From: Oceanobacillus sojae
GTDB lineage: Bacteria; Bacillota; Bacilli; Bacillales; Amphibacillaceae
Length of the DNA: 64,000 nt
Reading direction: 5' to 3'
Assembly (NCBI RefSeq): GCF_900162665.1
Contig: NZ_LT727809.1
Span: forward strand, 62,001-126,000
Position numbers and translations under genes: made by a program. Below, in pieces: positions 9,145 through 16,774 of the stretch; position 1 is the first letter of the stretch, and every line of letters starts with the position of its first letter. The notes under the pieces are model-generated. The model saw nothing but the letters and a program-made list of their open reading frames with translations, searched no databases and was not told the DNA's origin.

Positions 9145-9173
9145 TTGCATAGAAATGTTATTTATGCTATGAA
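9145..9173 (+). promoter_or_regulatory. Promoter of the tyrS T-box leader
   Basis: TTGCAT (9145-9150), a 17-base spacer and TATGAA (9168-9173), placed correctly for a transcript beginning at the T-box leader near 9180. Confidence 0.6.
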
Positions 9174-9181
9174 TAGTATCA

Positions 9182-9435
9182 GATAAATTATGAAGCATTG
9201 AAGGATCGGAGTAGCGTTGTGAATCCCTGTATCAGAGAACTGACGGTTGGTGCAAGTCAGTATACATTCACATGCGAATTACAATCTGGAGCATTTCTTC
9301 TTACGGGCTGTTTGTTCATAAGAAGAACGGTGTAAAACATCGTTAACAAACCTTAAGTGGCTGTATATACAGCAACAAGGGTGGTACCGCGAATCCAACT
9401 CGTCCCTTTCTTTTATGAGAGGAGACGGGTTTTTT
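9182..9435 (+). promoter_or_regulatory. T-box riboswitch upstream of tyrS
   Basis: A classic tRNA-sensing leader. The distal stem I carries the AG-bulge type AGAGAA and the GGTTGGTGCAAG loop. A tyrosine specifier TAC lies at 9280-9282 in GAATTACAATC. The T-box bulge AAGGGTGGTACCGCG is at 9377-9391. A terminator hairpin (CGTCCC pairing with the GGAGACGGG side) with seven T follows at about 9400-9437. Uncharged tRNA-Tyr would stabilise the antiterminator and allow tyrS expression. The specifier agrees with the downstream gene. Confidence 0.93.
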
Positions 9436-9509
9436 TATTTTCTCTCTTTAAAAAGTGGATTTAACAGCAGGGGCTGCAGGTGTGACAAAAAAATCAAGGA
9501 GGAAGAATC

Positions 9510-10787
9510 ATGAACATTTTACAAGACTTAGAAAACAGAGGATTAATTAATCAAGTTACTGATCGGGATGGATTAGAGAAGCATCTCGAAAATAATCAGG
9601 TAACATTATACTGTGGGTTTGACCCGACGGCAGACAGTCTGCATATTGGTCATCTGGTTCCTTTAACCATGCTGCGCAGATTTCAGCGGGCAGGACATAA
9701 ACCGATTGCTTTAGTCGGCGGTGGAACAGGGATGATTGGGGATCCAAGCGGACGCTCAAGTGAACGCAGCCTGAATACAGAAGAGGTTGTTTTTGGTTTT
9801 ACGGAAAGTATACAAAATCAAATTGCTAAAATCGTTGATATGGATGATACATCGAATGACAATCAGGTTATTTCCCGTAATAACCATGACTGGTTAGGGA
9901 ATATGACAATTATTGATTTTCTTCGCGGTGCAGGAAAGCATTTTGGCATCAATTACATGCTGTCAAAGGATTCCGTTTCAGCAAGGCTTGCACAGGGTAT
10001 TACATTTACTGAGTTCAGTTACATGATTCTGCAGTCTTTAGACTTTTTACGGCTGTACGAAGAAGAAAATTGTACACTGCAAATCGGCGGAAGTGATCAA
10101 TGGGGTAATATTACTGCCGGACTGGAGCTGATCCGCCGCTCCAGAGAAAATCAAGGGGAAGCAGCAGAAGTGTTCGGCTTAACGGTACCTCTTATCACAA
10201 CAGCAGATGGCGTGAAATTTGGGAAAACGGCAGGTAACGCAGTATGGTTAGATCCTAAAAAAACATCACCATATGAATTTTACCAGTTTTGGATTAATGT
10301 AGATGACCGTGATGTTATCCGTTTTATTAAATACTTTACTTTCCTGTCTGATGAAGAAATTGCAGAATTGGAAAAAGAGGTGGAAAATCAGCCGGAAAAA
10401 CGCGTTGCCCAGCGGCGTCTGGCTGAGGAAATGACTCGCAGTATACATGATGAAGCTGCGCTGGTTCAGGCTCAAAAAATTTCTGAAGCATTATTCAGCG
10501 GAGATATAAAACAGTTGAATGTTACAGAGGTAGAACAGGCATTTAAAGATGTTCCTAATCATGATGTTTTGAAGGAGCCAGCCCGTCTGATTGACTTATT
10601 AGTAAATGCTTCTATTTCTTCATCCAAGCGTCAGGCAAGAGAAGATGTTAAAAACGGAGCTATTTACATCAATGGAGACCGTGTACAGGATTTGGATTAC
10701 ACTGTAGATGAAGCGGATCGTTTAGGAGATGTTTTCACAGTCATTCGCAGAGGAAAGAAAAAATACTTCTTGATTCGTTTTCAATAA
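9510..10787 (+). CDS. tyrS: Tyrosyl-tRNA synthetase
   Basis: A 425-residue class I aminoacyl-tRNA synthetase. The HIGH motif is seen in DSLHIGHLVPL (about residues 44-54). The tyrosine-pocket segment includes GGSDQWGNITAGLELI, and the KMSKS-equivalent is KFGKTAGNAVW. A C-terminal S4 RNA-binding domain starts about residue 350 (KRQAREDVKNGAIYINGDRV). It charges tRNA-Tyr in the cytoplasm. AAGGAGG is placed well before ATG 9510. Control is by the T-box leader immediately upstream. The length is normal for the bacterial TyrS group. Confidence 0.98.
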   Translation: MNILQDLENRGLINQVTDRDGLEKHLENNQVTLYCGFDPTADSLHIGHLVPLTMLRRFQRAGHKPIALVGGGTGMIGDPSGRSSERSLNTEEVVFGFTESIQNQIAKIVDMDDTSNDNQVISRNNHDWLGNMTIIDFLRGAGKHFGINYMLSKDSVSARLAQGITFTEFSYMILQSLDFLRLYEEENCTLQIGGSDQWGNITAGLELIRRSRENQGEAAEVFGLTVPLITTADGVKFGKTAGNAVWLDPKKTSPYEFYQFWINVDDRDVIRFIKYFTFLSDEEIAELEKEVENQPEKRVAQRRLAEEMTRSIHDEAALVQAQKISEALFSGDIKQLNVTEVEQAFKDVPNHDVLKEPARLIDLLVNASISSSKRQAREDVKNGAIYINGDRVQDLDYTVDEADRLGDVFTVIRRGKKKYFLIRFQ

Positions 10788-10810
10788 AAGAGGTTATTAA
10801 TAAAAATGAA

Positions 10811-10849
10811 AAAATAGATTTGACAGCAAAATAGTGTCAAATCTATTTT
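10811..10849. terminator. Terminator after tyrS
   Basis: A perfect 15-bp stem (AAAATAGATTTGACA with TGTCAAATCTATTTT) around a 9-base loop, with A and T tracts that allow function on either strand. Confidence 0.9.
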
Positions 10850-10865
10850 TCATCTATTATAGTGC

Positions 10866-11161
10866 GTGTTCAAAAAGTCCGATAAATAGGGCCCGTCGGC
10901 TAAGAACGCAACATCGTGTTACAACCCCGACACTAGCACGTCCTGTGCGTCGAAAGTTCAAGGCGACGAATATTTTACAAACGGACTTGCGCGTGTTGTG
11001 ATGGCTTCTGTGTTGTCCACAAATGCTTTCGGTGGGACGAGTAATCGCAAAAGCCCTTCGATGGGGCGAGTAATCGCAGTCCCAGTCCCAGTCCCATTGG
11101 AAAATATTCGTCAACGAAGAAATTCGCCACGTCATCTTTATTGGATTTTTTGAACATCCTC
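10866..11161. mobile_element. MITE-like non-coding element with terminal inverted repeats and 9-bp target duplication
   Basis: A 296-bp insertion between tyrS and degV. Its ends are inverted repeats: GTTCAAAAAGTCC near the left end (10868-10880) and the reverse complement of GTTCAAAAAATCC at the right (11143-11155). The directly repeated flank TTATAGTGC occurs at 10857-10865 and 11162-11170, as expected for a 9-bp target-site duplication. Inside are a short GGGACT tandem run (minus strand) and two copies of a GCGATTACTCG-CCCA-CGAA motif. The open frames across it are not protein-like, so it is non-autonomous. GC content is clearly higher than the surroundings. Confidence 0.75.
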
Positions 11162-11190
11162 TTATAGTGCATACAAGTCAGAATAAATTA

Positions 11191-12048
11191 TCACTTATTG
11201 TAGAAGAATAAGGCCAGGGTTCCTGGACCTGAATGTGCACCAATCACAGATCCAACCATTTCTATAATAATATTCTCTTCTTTGACACCAAACTTGTCCT
11301 GTATCAATTTTGAAAGCTCCTGTGCACGAGGTAAATCATCACCATGGCTGATACCGATGATTTGGTTTTCTAAATGATTACCTCGCTTGTCCATTACCTC
11401 AATCATTCGCTTAAGTACTTTCTTAGTACCGCGAATTTTTTCTAAAGGAATGAGTTTTCCATCTGCAACATGCAGGAGGGGCTTGATATTTAATAAGCCT
11501 CCGACTAAAGCTGCGGTCTTGCTGACACGGCCTCCGCGATATAGATACTCTAAATCGTCTACGGTAAATATATGCTCCATACGTGCAGCATTTTTATCGG
11601 TTTGCTCAATAAGCTCGTCAAAGGAGATATTCTGCAGGGCCATTTTTGCAGCTTCTAATACTACTAAGCCAAGCCCCAGTGATGCACATTTGGAATCAAT
11701 AATATGTAGCTGTGCTTTTGGATAGTCTTCTTTAATTTCCTGCTCAACAATCTTTGCAGCTTGGTAGGTTCCCGATAATTCTGATGAAAAAGCGACATAA
11801 AGCAAAGGTTTATCCGCTTCAGCATAGGAAGTGAAAATTTCTTTAAACTGATTGACAGATGCCTGGGATGTTTTTGGAGTCTTGCCTTTCCGCATAGCAT
11901 CATAGATTGTTTTTGGACTAATATCGATACTGTCCCGGTAGTCTTTTTCGTTTAGATGAACAGTTAATGGTATCATTTCAATATTATATTCGTTATAATA
12001 ATGTTCGGATAAATCGCATGCGCTGTCAGCTAGAATCGTGATTGACAT
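11191..12048 (-). CDS. DegV family fatty-acid-binding protein
   Basis: A 285-residue DegV-family protein. The N-terminal segment ITILADSACDLS carries the ligand-contacting serine, and the core includes KTSQASVNQF, AFSSELSGTYQAA, DSKCASLGLGL and a C-terminal GAHSGPGTLALFF, all typical of the family. DegV/FakB proteins bind a fatty acid and present it to the FakA kinase for acyl-phosphate formation. Which paralogue this is cannot be told. I chose ATG 12048, giving the normal family length; the frame is open about 14 codons further upstream without a better RBS. It is divergent from yitT, as in B. subtilis-type arrangements, and no terminator stands out. Confidence 0.9.
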   Translation of the reverse strand: MSITILADSACDLSEHYYNEYNIEMIPLTVHLNEKDYRDSIDISPKTIYDAMRKGKTPKTSQASVNQFKEIFTSYAEADKPLLYVAFSSELSGTYQAAKIVEQEIKEDYPKAQLHIIDSKCASLGLGLVVLEAAKMALQNISFDELIEQTDKNAARMEHIFTVDDLEYLYRGGRVSKTAALVGGLLNIKPLLHVADGKLIPLEKIRGTKKVLKRMIEVMDKRGNHLENQIIGISHGDDLPRAQELSKLIQDKFGVKEENIIIEMVGSVIGAHSGPGTLALFFYNK

Positions 12049-12143
12049 TTTAATCACATCCATTTCTCTAAAATGTGTTTTGTATATCAAGTTTACGTTT
12101 AATTGAATGTTTAGTCAAAAAATTTAATAAAGGAGGCTGTTTT

Positions 12144-12986
12144 GTGTTTTATATTGAAGCAAAAAGGATAAGTATTGTTATAATTGGTGCATTATTAAAT
12201 GCTATTTCTTTAAACTTTTTCCTTATTGGAGCAAATGTTTATGCCAGTGGATTTACAGGAGCAGCCCAGCTATTATCCAGTATTTTTAATGATTTCTTAG
12301 GTATTGGTCTGTCTACAGGTATTTTACTGGCTCTTTTAAATATCCCTGTCCTTATTCTAGGCTGGGTAAAGGTTGGAAAGGGATTTACCATTTATAGTGT
12401 GATATCCGTTTTTTTCTCAACACTTTTTTTAGAAATCCTGCCGCTGGTTTCGATTTCTAATGATATTATATTAAACGCTGTTTTTGGAGGCGTTATTGCA
12501 GGTATTGGTGTTGGAATAACATTAAAAGCCGGAGCTTCTACCGGTGGTATGGACATTGTTGCAATGATATTATCCCGTCTGAAAGATAAACCGATTGGAA
12601 CTTATTTTTTGATTATGAATTCCTTGATTATTGTTATAGCTGGTATTATGTACGAGCCTGAAAATGCCTTGTACACGATGCTGACTCTTTATGTAACTAC
12701 CCGTGTGATTGATACAATTCATACCCGTTATGAGAAGGTCACGGCGATGATTGTTACAAAGAAAACAGATGAGCTTCAAAAAGCTATACACGATAAGATG
12801 ATAAGAGGAATTACGATTTTACCTGCAAAGGGAGCTTATACAAAAACAGATAAAAGTCTTATGTACCTTGTTATTACAAGGTATGAATTGTATGATTTAG
12901 AAAGAATAATTAATGAGGTGGATCCGGAGGCATTTACAAACATTGTAGAAACTGCCGGAATTTATGGTTTCTTTAGAAAAGATTAA
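12144..12986 (+). CDS. yitT: YitT family membrane protein (DUF161/DUF2179)
   Basis: A 280-residue protein with about five membrane helices (residues 10-165) containing GANVYASGFTGAAQL and GGVIAGIGVGITLKAGASTGGMD, then a cytoplasmic DUF2179 domain (about 185-280) ending DPEAFTNIVETAGIYGFF. This is the standard YitT-family layout; molecular function is unknown. The frame is open from 12075, but AAAGGAGG (12130-12136) fixes a GTG start at 12144. The lipoprotein gene follows after 15 bases and is probably cotranscribed. Confidence 0.9.
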   Translation: MFYIEAKRISIVIIGALLNAISLNFFLIGANVYASGFTGAAQLLSSIFNDFLGIGLSTGILLALLNIPVLILGWVKVGKGFTIYSVISVFFSTLFLEILPLVSISNDIILNAVFGGVIAGIGVGITLKAGASTGGMDIVAMILSRLKDKPIGTYFLIMNSLIIVIAGIMYEPENALYTMLTLYVTTRVIDTIHTRYEKVTAMIVTKKTDELQKAIHDKMIRGITILPAKGAYTKTDKSLMYLVITRYELYDLERIINEVDPEAFTNIVETAGIYGFFRKD

Positions 12987-13001
12987 AAAGGTGTGTTTGA
13001 C

Positions 13002-13433
13002 ATGAAACGTTGGTATGTTGTTATTGCCGCTGCAGTGCTGCTGGCAGGCTGCGGCAATAGAGAAGAAGAAGTTATTGAACCGGCCGGCCCCGAAGATAGT
13101 GCAGAAACAGAGAATCAGACCACGGATGCAGTGAGGTTTCAGGAAATTGATGTTACAGCAGAAGGGGAACAATTCCATATTATTGGTCAGGTGAAAACTT
13201 CAGCAGATGTTTTTTTCTACAGAATTGAGCAGGGTGGAGAAATTATTCAAGAGGAAGAAAGAGTTAAGCTTGAAGGGGAGGATCCAGAGGCCTTTCGAAG
13301 CTTTGAAATCATGGAGACTTTTTCAGGTGATATATTAGAGCATGAGGAGCCGCCAATTGTAATTATGTATGGAAAAAATGAAGATAATAAAGAAATTAAC
13401 TCAAATTTTGTACCAATAGATACAGAACAGTAA
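13002..13433 (+). CDS. Predicted small lipoprotein, unknown function
   Basis: A 143-residue protein with a lipoprotein signal peptide: MKRW, a hydrophobic run, then the lipobox LLAGC with the lipidated cysteine at position 17. The next 30 residues are acidic and low-complexity (E, T, D rich). The remainder looks like a compact beta-rich domain resembling the Gmad2 (immunoglobulin-like bacterial spore germination) fold in style, though this is only an impression. It should sit on the outer face of the membrane. The ATG at 13002 is preceded by AAGGTG. It lies 15 bases after yitT. I do not recognise a specific family name. Confidence 0.75.
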   Translation: MKRWYVVIAAAVLLAGCGNREEEVIEPAGPEDSAETENQTTDAVRFQEIDVTAEGEQFHIIGQVKTSADVFFYRIEQGGEIIQEEERVKLEGEDPEAFRSFEIMETFSGDILEHEEPPIVIMYGKNEDNKEINSNFVPIDTEQ

Positions 13434-13470
13434 TCTGTAGAATACATATTTGTCTGACCTGAGATAAGGG

Positions 13471-13522
13471 GCCCGAATGATTAGACAATTCTTTAGAAAT
13501 TGTGCATCATTCGGGCTTTTTT
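13471..13522 (+). terminator. Terminator after the lipoprotein gene
   Basis: GCCCGAATGAT (13471-13481) pairs with ATCATTCGGGC (13506-13516) and is followed by six T. An inner AATTCT/AGAAATT pairing extends the hairpin. Confidence 0.85.
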
Positions 13523-13554
13523 CAGTAAACAGCTTGCAGTTTAAAATGAATGAG

Positions 13555-13772
13555 AAACAAAAGCGCAGAGCGCCTGCTTAAAAACGTAGAGATTGGAGCG
13601 GCGCAACTGAGATAAAGAAAACATGCCCCTTTAGGGGTATGCCGACGTTAGGCTTCAGCCTGCTTTCAGTCGGCCTTCCTTTACTTTAAACCGATGTTGA
13701 CTTATCGTAGGGCGTGACGTGAAATCTCTAAAGTTTGGCGCTCGGAGCTGGACGCGGCTGTTTTTCTATAAA
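13555..13772. repeat. Structured GC-rich intergenic element
   Basis: About 215 bases of higher GC between convergent genes, with nested inverted repeats. An outer pairing (AACGTAGAGATT with AAATCTCTAAAGTT) encloses the hairpin CATGCCCCTTTAGGGGTATG and GCCGACGTTAGGCTTCAGCC-type pairings. The ends carry GCGCAGAGCGCC and GGCGCTCGGAGC-like motifs seen in repetitive intergenic elements of Bacillaceae. No plausible ORF is present. It probably belongs to a dispersed repeat family; only one copy is in this window. Confidence 0.5.
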
Positions 13773-13818
13773 TAGTTATACACAAGGCAATAATTCTATA
13801 ATTTCCTGGACAGTAAAA

Positions 13819-13848
13819 AAGAAGAGGCGGGACAGCTCCCGGCCTCTT
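13819..13848. terminator. Terminator of the Nfu-N gene
   Basis: AAGAGGC-GGGA pairs with TCCC-GGCCTCTT around CAGC, with an A-tract on the left giving T-residues on the minus strand. It abuts the stop codon at 13849. Confidence 0.75.
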
Positions 13849-14112
13849 TTAATAACCAAATTTCACAAATAATTCTTCCACCTTCGGGTTAATATTTTCC
13901 CAGTCTGCGTCGAAGTGTTTGTTAACGGTAATAAAATTTTGGTAACCAAATACATTATCAACGTCTTCAAGTTTCATTAATTCATTTAATATTTCATGTT
14001 CACTGACATCGCCGGGCATAACAGAAATACTGTTTGTCCCAGAAAAAATAACCTTATCCGATGTATATTTCATTGCGTTTGGATTCGGTGTGGGGGAAAT
14101 ATGTACTGCCAT
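13849..14112 (-). CDS. Nfu N-terminal domain protein (putative Fe-S scaffold)
   Basis: An 87-residue protein consisting only of the Nfu/NifU-like N-terminal domain (PF08712 type): SPTPNPNAMKY near the start, then a strand-rich body with DVDNVFGYQNFITVNK. The domain accompanies Fe-S scaffold modules in larger Nfu proteins. This stand-alone version has no cysteine at all, so it cannot bind a cluster by the usual CxxC and is more likely an accessory or dimerisation module. The start ATG 14112 follows a GAGGAG-type RBS. It is a single gene with its own terminator. Confidence 0.8.
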   Translation of the reverse strand: MAVHISPTPNPNAMKYTSDKVIFSGTNSISVMPGDVSEHEILNELMKLEDVDNVFGYQNFITVNKHFDADWENINPKVEELFVKFGY

Positions 14113-14225
14113 GTGAGTACCTCCTCATGTAATTGTTCATAAGTTCATATTAACAGAAAATCTATAAGAGATAAAGAAAGGAAGGCTGCCTATATTTTGA
14201 ATGGCGTCCTTCCATATAAAAATGA

Positions 14226-15068
14226 TCAAATAATAATTTTTTTCATTTCAAGATTTAAATATTCCTCTAAGAATACGCTGATGCCATCTTCTTCATTGGT
14301 TAAGGTTTGATGCTTGGAAACAGAGACAAGTTCGTCAATAGCATTCCCCATTGAAACCCCGACACCGGCATAATCAATCATTTCTAAATCATTATCCTCG
14401 TCACCAAAAGCGATAATATTTTCCCGTGCGATATTATATTCGTCTGCAATACGTTTGAGGCCAACCGCTTTATTCATCCCTTTTTTGATGATTTCAATTA
14501 TGTTCCAGGGTGCGCCCCATTTACGATGCTCAATGACTTCAGCATGATAATCATTTAAATGGTCCCGCAGCTCCTGCACCTGTGAAACATCCGGATGAAT
14601 TAGAACCGACGTAGGATCATGTTGTAATTTTGACTTAATATCACCGATAATATAAGGAGATTCCTCAGGGAAGCCTTTAAAGATAGTCATAATATCTTCA
14701 CTGTATTGGTCTAAATAAACCTGATCCTGTACTTCCGCTAATATATTTTTCACTTCGATATCGTTGGAAATGTCAATAATCCGATGGGCAGTAGTCAGGG
14801 GCATCGGGGTGTGAATACCTTTCCAGCCGGTATCCAAAGGATGGTGTACAAGCGCTCCGTTGAAATTTACCATGGGCGTTTTTAATTGGAGTTCCTGATA
14901 GTACTGAATACTGGCACGGCCGGGTCTTCCTGTGGCAATAACGACAATGTGGCCGGCTTCTATCGCTTGGAATACCGCCTGTTTATTTCTTGCGCTTATT
15001 TTCTTATCATCTGTCAATAACGTACCGTCTAAATCGAGTGCGATTAAGTGTCTGTTTTTATTTTCCAT
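14226..15068 (-). CDS. Cof-type HAD-IIB phosphatase
   Basis: A 280-residue haloacid-dehalogenase-superfamily phosphatase, subclass IIB. Motif I is DLDGTLLTDD (nucleophile and acid/base aspartates in the first 15 residues), motif II is the TGR of VIATGRPGR, the conserved lysine is in the KGMNKAVGLK segment and motif III is AFGDEDNDLEMI. These enzymes hydrolyse sugar phosphates or flavin phosphates, and the substrate cannot be predicted. The frame is open to 15230, but the start is ATG 15068 behind AGAGGTG; the upstream extension lies inside the structured element described next. Confidence 0.9.
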   Translation of the reverse strand: MENKNRHLIALDLDGTLLTDDKKISARNKQAVFQAIEAGHIVVIATGRPGRASIQYYQELQLKTPMVNFNGALVHHPLDTGWKGIHTPMPLTTAHRIIDISNDIEVKNILAEVQDQVYLDQYSEDIMTIFKGFPEESPYIIGDIKSKLQHDPTSVLIHPDVSQVQELRDHLNDYHAEVIEHRKWGAPWNIIEIIKKGMNKAVGLKRIADEYNIARENIIAFGDEDNDLEMIDYAGVGVSMGNAIDELVSVSKHQTLTNEEDGISVFLEEYLNLEMKKIII

Positions 15069-15097
15069 TCTGTCACCTCTCATTATGGTTTGACCGC

Positions 15098-15303
15098 AGT
15101 GTAACTGGCTATATGACTCCCGCTTCAAGAATAGAGAAGAAATGAAAATTCTTAGCGGGAGATCTAACAGCCAGTAACGGCCCGATTCATTCGGGCCTAC
15201 AGGATGTAGGTCACAAAGGCGTTGCGACACGACGTCGCGAACTTAGCCTTTGTTCCTTACGTCATTCAGTGGGGATGAAAAGAATCACCACTGAATGAAG
15301 TTT
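15098..15303. repeat. Multi-hairpin intergenic element
   Basis: Four consecutive stem-loops in about 205 bases between divergent genes. First, a nested hairpin ACTGGCT...AGCCAGT enclosing CTCCCGCT...AGCGGGAG and AAGAAT...ATTCTT. Second, GGCCCGATTCATTCGGGCC. Third, ACAAAGGC...GCCTTTGT enclosing GCGACACGACGTCGC. Fourth, TTCAGTGG...CCACTGAA. No protein-like frame is present. Both neighbouring genes have their real starts outside it. It looks like a mobile or RNA-forming palindromic repeat rather than a promoter. Confidence 0.6.
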
Positions 15304-15438
15304 TACTTTATGTTACCATGATTTGAAAATATGTAAAGTAAAGAAAAATTAAATAAAAGCTGCATTATTTGCGAAAGATATTACAAAAACTTTACAATAG
15401 AAGTAGTATGTTGATAAGCGAAAGGAAGCGTGTCAAAG

Positions 15439-16203
15439 ATGATAGGAATTTATCAGGAACCAATTGGGGGCATACCTTGTTTACATGTTATTGATCAAAA
15501 GTTTGCGGGAGAAGAGCGGCCGGTCGTCGTTTATTTTCATGGTTTTACAAGTGCTAAAGAACAGAATTTGCCAATAGCTTATATGCTTGCAGAGAAGGGT
15601 TTTCGAGTGCTTTTACCGGATGCACTTCATCATGGCGAAAGAAGCAGTGGATTATCTGATAATGAACGGCAGCTGGCTTTCTTTGAAATTGTATTAAAAA
15701 ATATTAATGAACTGGATATCATTCGCCAATACTTAATCAAAAATAAGCTTTTAAAGGAAAATAGACTCGGAGTGGCCGGAACCAGCATGGGAGGTATCAC
15801 AACAAGCGCGGCGCTCGTAAAATATCCATGGGTGAATACAGCAGCTGTGATGATGGGGACACCCAAATTACAAGAATACGCTAAACAATTGCTGTATTAT
15901 GTTGAGAAGAATGGCCAGTCCCCATTTACAAAAGAAGAATTAGATGATTTATTTAAACAGCTGGCTGAAATTGATTTATCTTCTCACATGGAATCCCTTC
16001 GTGAACGGCCATTAATGTTCTGGCATGGAGAAAATGATAAAGTAGTTCCATTTGAGCACTCCAGCTCCTTTTATCAAACTGTGAAATCATATTATAAAAA
16101 GAAAGAACATCTTCAATTTATTGGGGAGAAGGGCAGAGAGCATAAAGTAAGCATTCCGGCAATGCACTGTGCAGCAGATTGGTTTGAACGGTATTTAATG
16201 TGA
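15439..16203 (+). CDS. yitV: YitV-like alpha/beta-hydrolase (esterase)
   Basis: A 254-residue serine hydrolase of the alpha/beta fold. It has the oxyanion segment YFHGFTSAKEQ (about residue 33), nucleophile elbow GTSMGG (about 115), and the acid segment HGENDKVVP. The family is annotated as an esterase with unknown physiological substrate. AAAGGAAG (15421-15428) best fits ATG 15439; an in-frame GTG at 15430 is too close to it. The TGA stop at 16201-16203 is part of the 9-bp direct repeat bordering the adjacent mobile-like element. YitW follows 177 bases downstream, as in B. subtilis, but the element now separates the two. Confidence 0.88.
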   Translation: MIGIYQEPIGGIPCLHVIDQKFAGEERPVVVYFHGFTSAKEQNLPIAYMLAEKGFRVLLPDALHHGERSSGLSDNERQLAFFEIVLKNINELDIIRQYLIKNKLLKENRLGVAGTSMGGITTSAALVKYPWVNTAAVMMGTPKLQEYAKQLLYYVEKNGQSPFTKEELDDLFKQLAEIDLSSHMESLRERPLMFWHGENDKVVPFEHSSSFYQTVKSYYKKKEHLQFIGEKGREHKVSIPAMHCAADWFERYLM

Positions 16204-16209
16204 AATTAT

Positions 16210-16338
16210 TTCATGAATTCAACTTTTGCCAAGAAGAACACTTGGCAAGGAGAGGTCCGCTGCGGCGGTTTTCAATGGGGCGGGTAATCGTAATCCCTGG
16301 AAAAGAAAACTGGATTAGCATACTTTTTGAACACATAT
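16210..16338. mobile_element. Diverged second copy of the MITE-like family
   Basis: A 129-bp non-coding segment between yitV and yitW. The flank TGAAATTAT occurs at 16201-16209 and 16339-16347, a 9-bp direct repeat of the same size as that around the element at 10866-11161. The right end CTTTTTGAACAC matches the family terminus. CAATGGGGCGGGTAATCG inside closely matches CGATGGGGCGAGTAATCG of the larger copy. The left end is degraded, and an internal hairpin (TTGCCAAG...CTTGGCAA) is visible. Confidence 0.65.
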
Positions 16339-16380
16339 TGAAATTATGGTTTAATAGCAATAGGGAAAGGAGGATGACAT

Positions 16381-16692
16381 ATGGATGAAGCAACGAAAGA
16401 GAATCTAATGGGAGCATTAGAGAATGTTATTGATCCAGAACTAGGTATTGATATTGTCAATCTCGGTTTAATATATGATGTGGATTTGCAAGATGAGGGT
16501 TTATGTGTAGTTACGATGACATTGACTGCGATGGGCTGCCCGTTATCTGCGCATATTGAAGCAGATATCAAGCATGCTCTATCAGACATTCCGGAAGTAA
16601 AAGAAACAAAAGTAAATATTGTTTGGAATCCGCCTTGGGGTAAAGAGAACATGTCCCGTTATGCGAAAATTGCCTTAGGAATCCCGGATTGA
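16381..16692 (+). CDS. yitW: YitW/SufT, MIP18-family Fe-S maturation protein
   Basis: A 103-residue DUF59/MIP18 protein (PaaD/SufT-like). Conserved elements are NVIDPELGIDIVNLGLIYDV near the N-terminus, the reactive cysteine in LTAMGCPLS and the C-terminal IVWNPPWGKENMS. Homologues act in the maturation of iron-sulfur proteins downstream of the SUF machinery. GAAAGGAGG stands directly before ATG 16381. The length matches the family. A strong shared terminator with uppP follows. Confidence 0.92.
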   Translation: MDEATKENLMGALENVIDPELGIDIVNLGLIYDVDLQDEGLCVVTMTLTAMGCPLSAHIEADIKHALSDIPEVKETKVNIVWNPPWGKENMSRYAKIALGIPD

Positions 16693-16726
16693 TCGAAAAG
16701 CAGCTATTCTGTTACTGCGAAATATA

Positions 16727-16764
16727 ACGAAGGCATCCGCCATTTTTTTAGCGGATGCCTTCGT
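16727..16764. terminator. Bidirectional terminator between yitW and uppP
   Basis: A perfect 14-bp stem, ACGAAGGCATCCGC with GCGGATGCCTTCGT, around a 10-base loop. Confidence 0.85.
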
Positions 16765-16774
16765 TTATTAAGTG

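Noticed and set aside
10857-11172. Two minus-strand open frames of 92 and 65 codons in the tyrS-degV spacer
   Set aside because: They lie within the MITE-like element, are rich in Arg, His and Cys in a non-protein pattern, and overlap each other.
13600-13700. The structured spacer as a riboswitch
   Set aside because: It lies between convergent genes, so it leads into no coding sequence.
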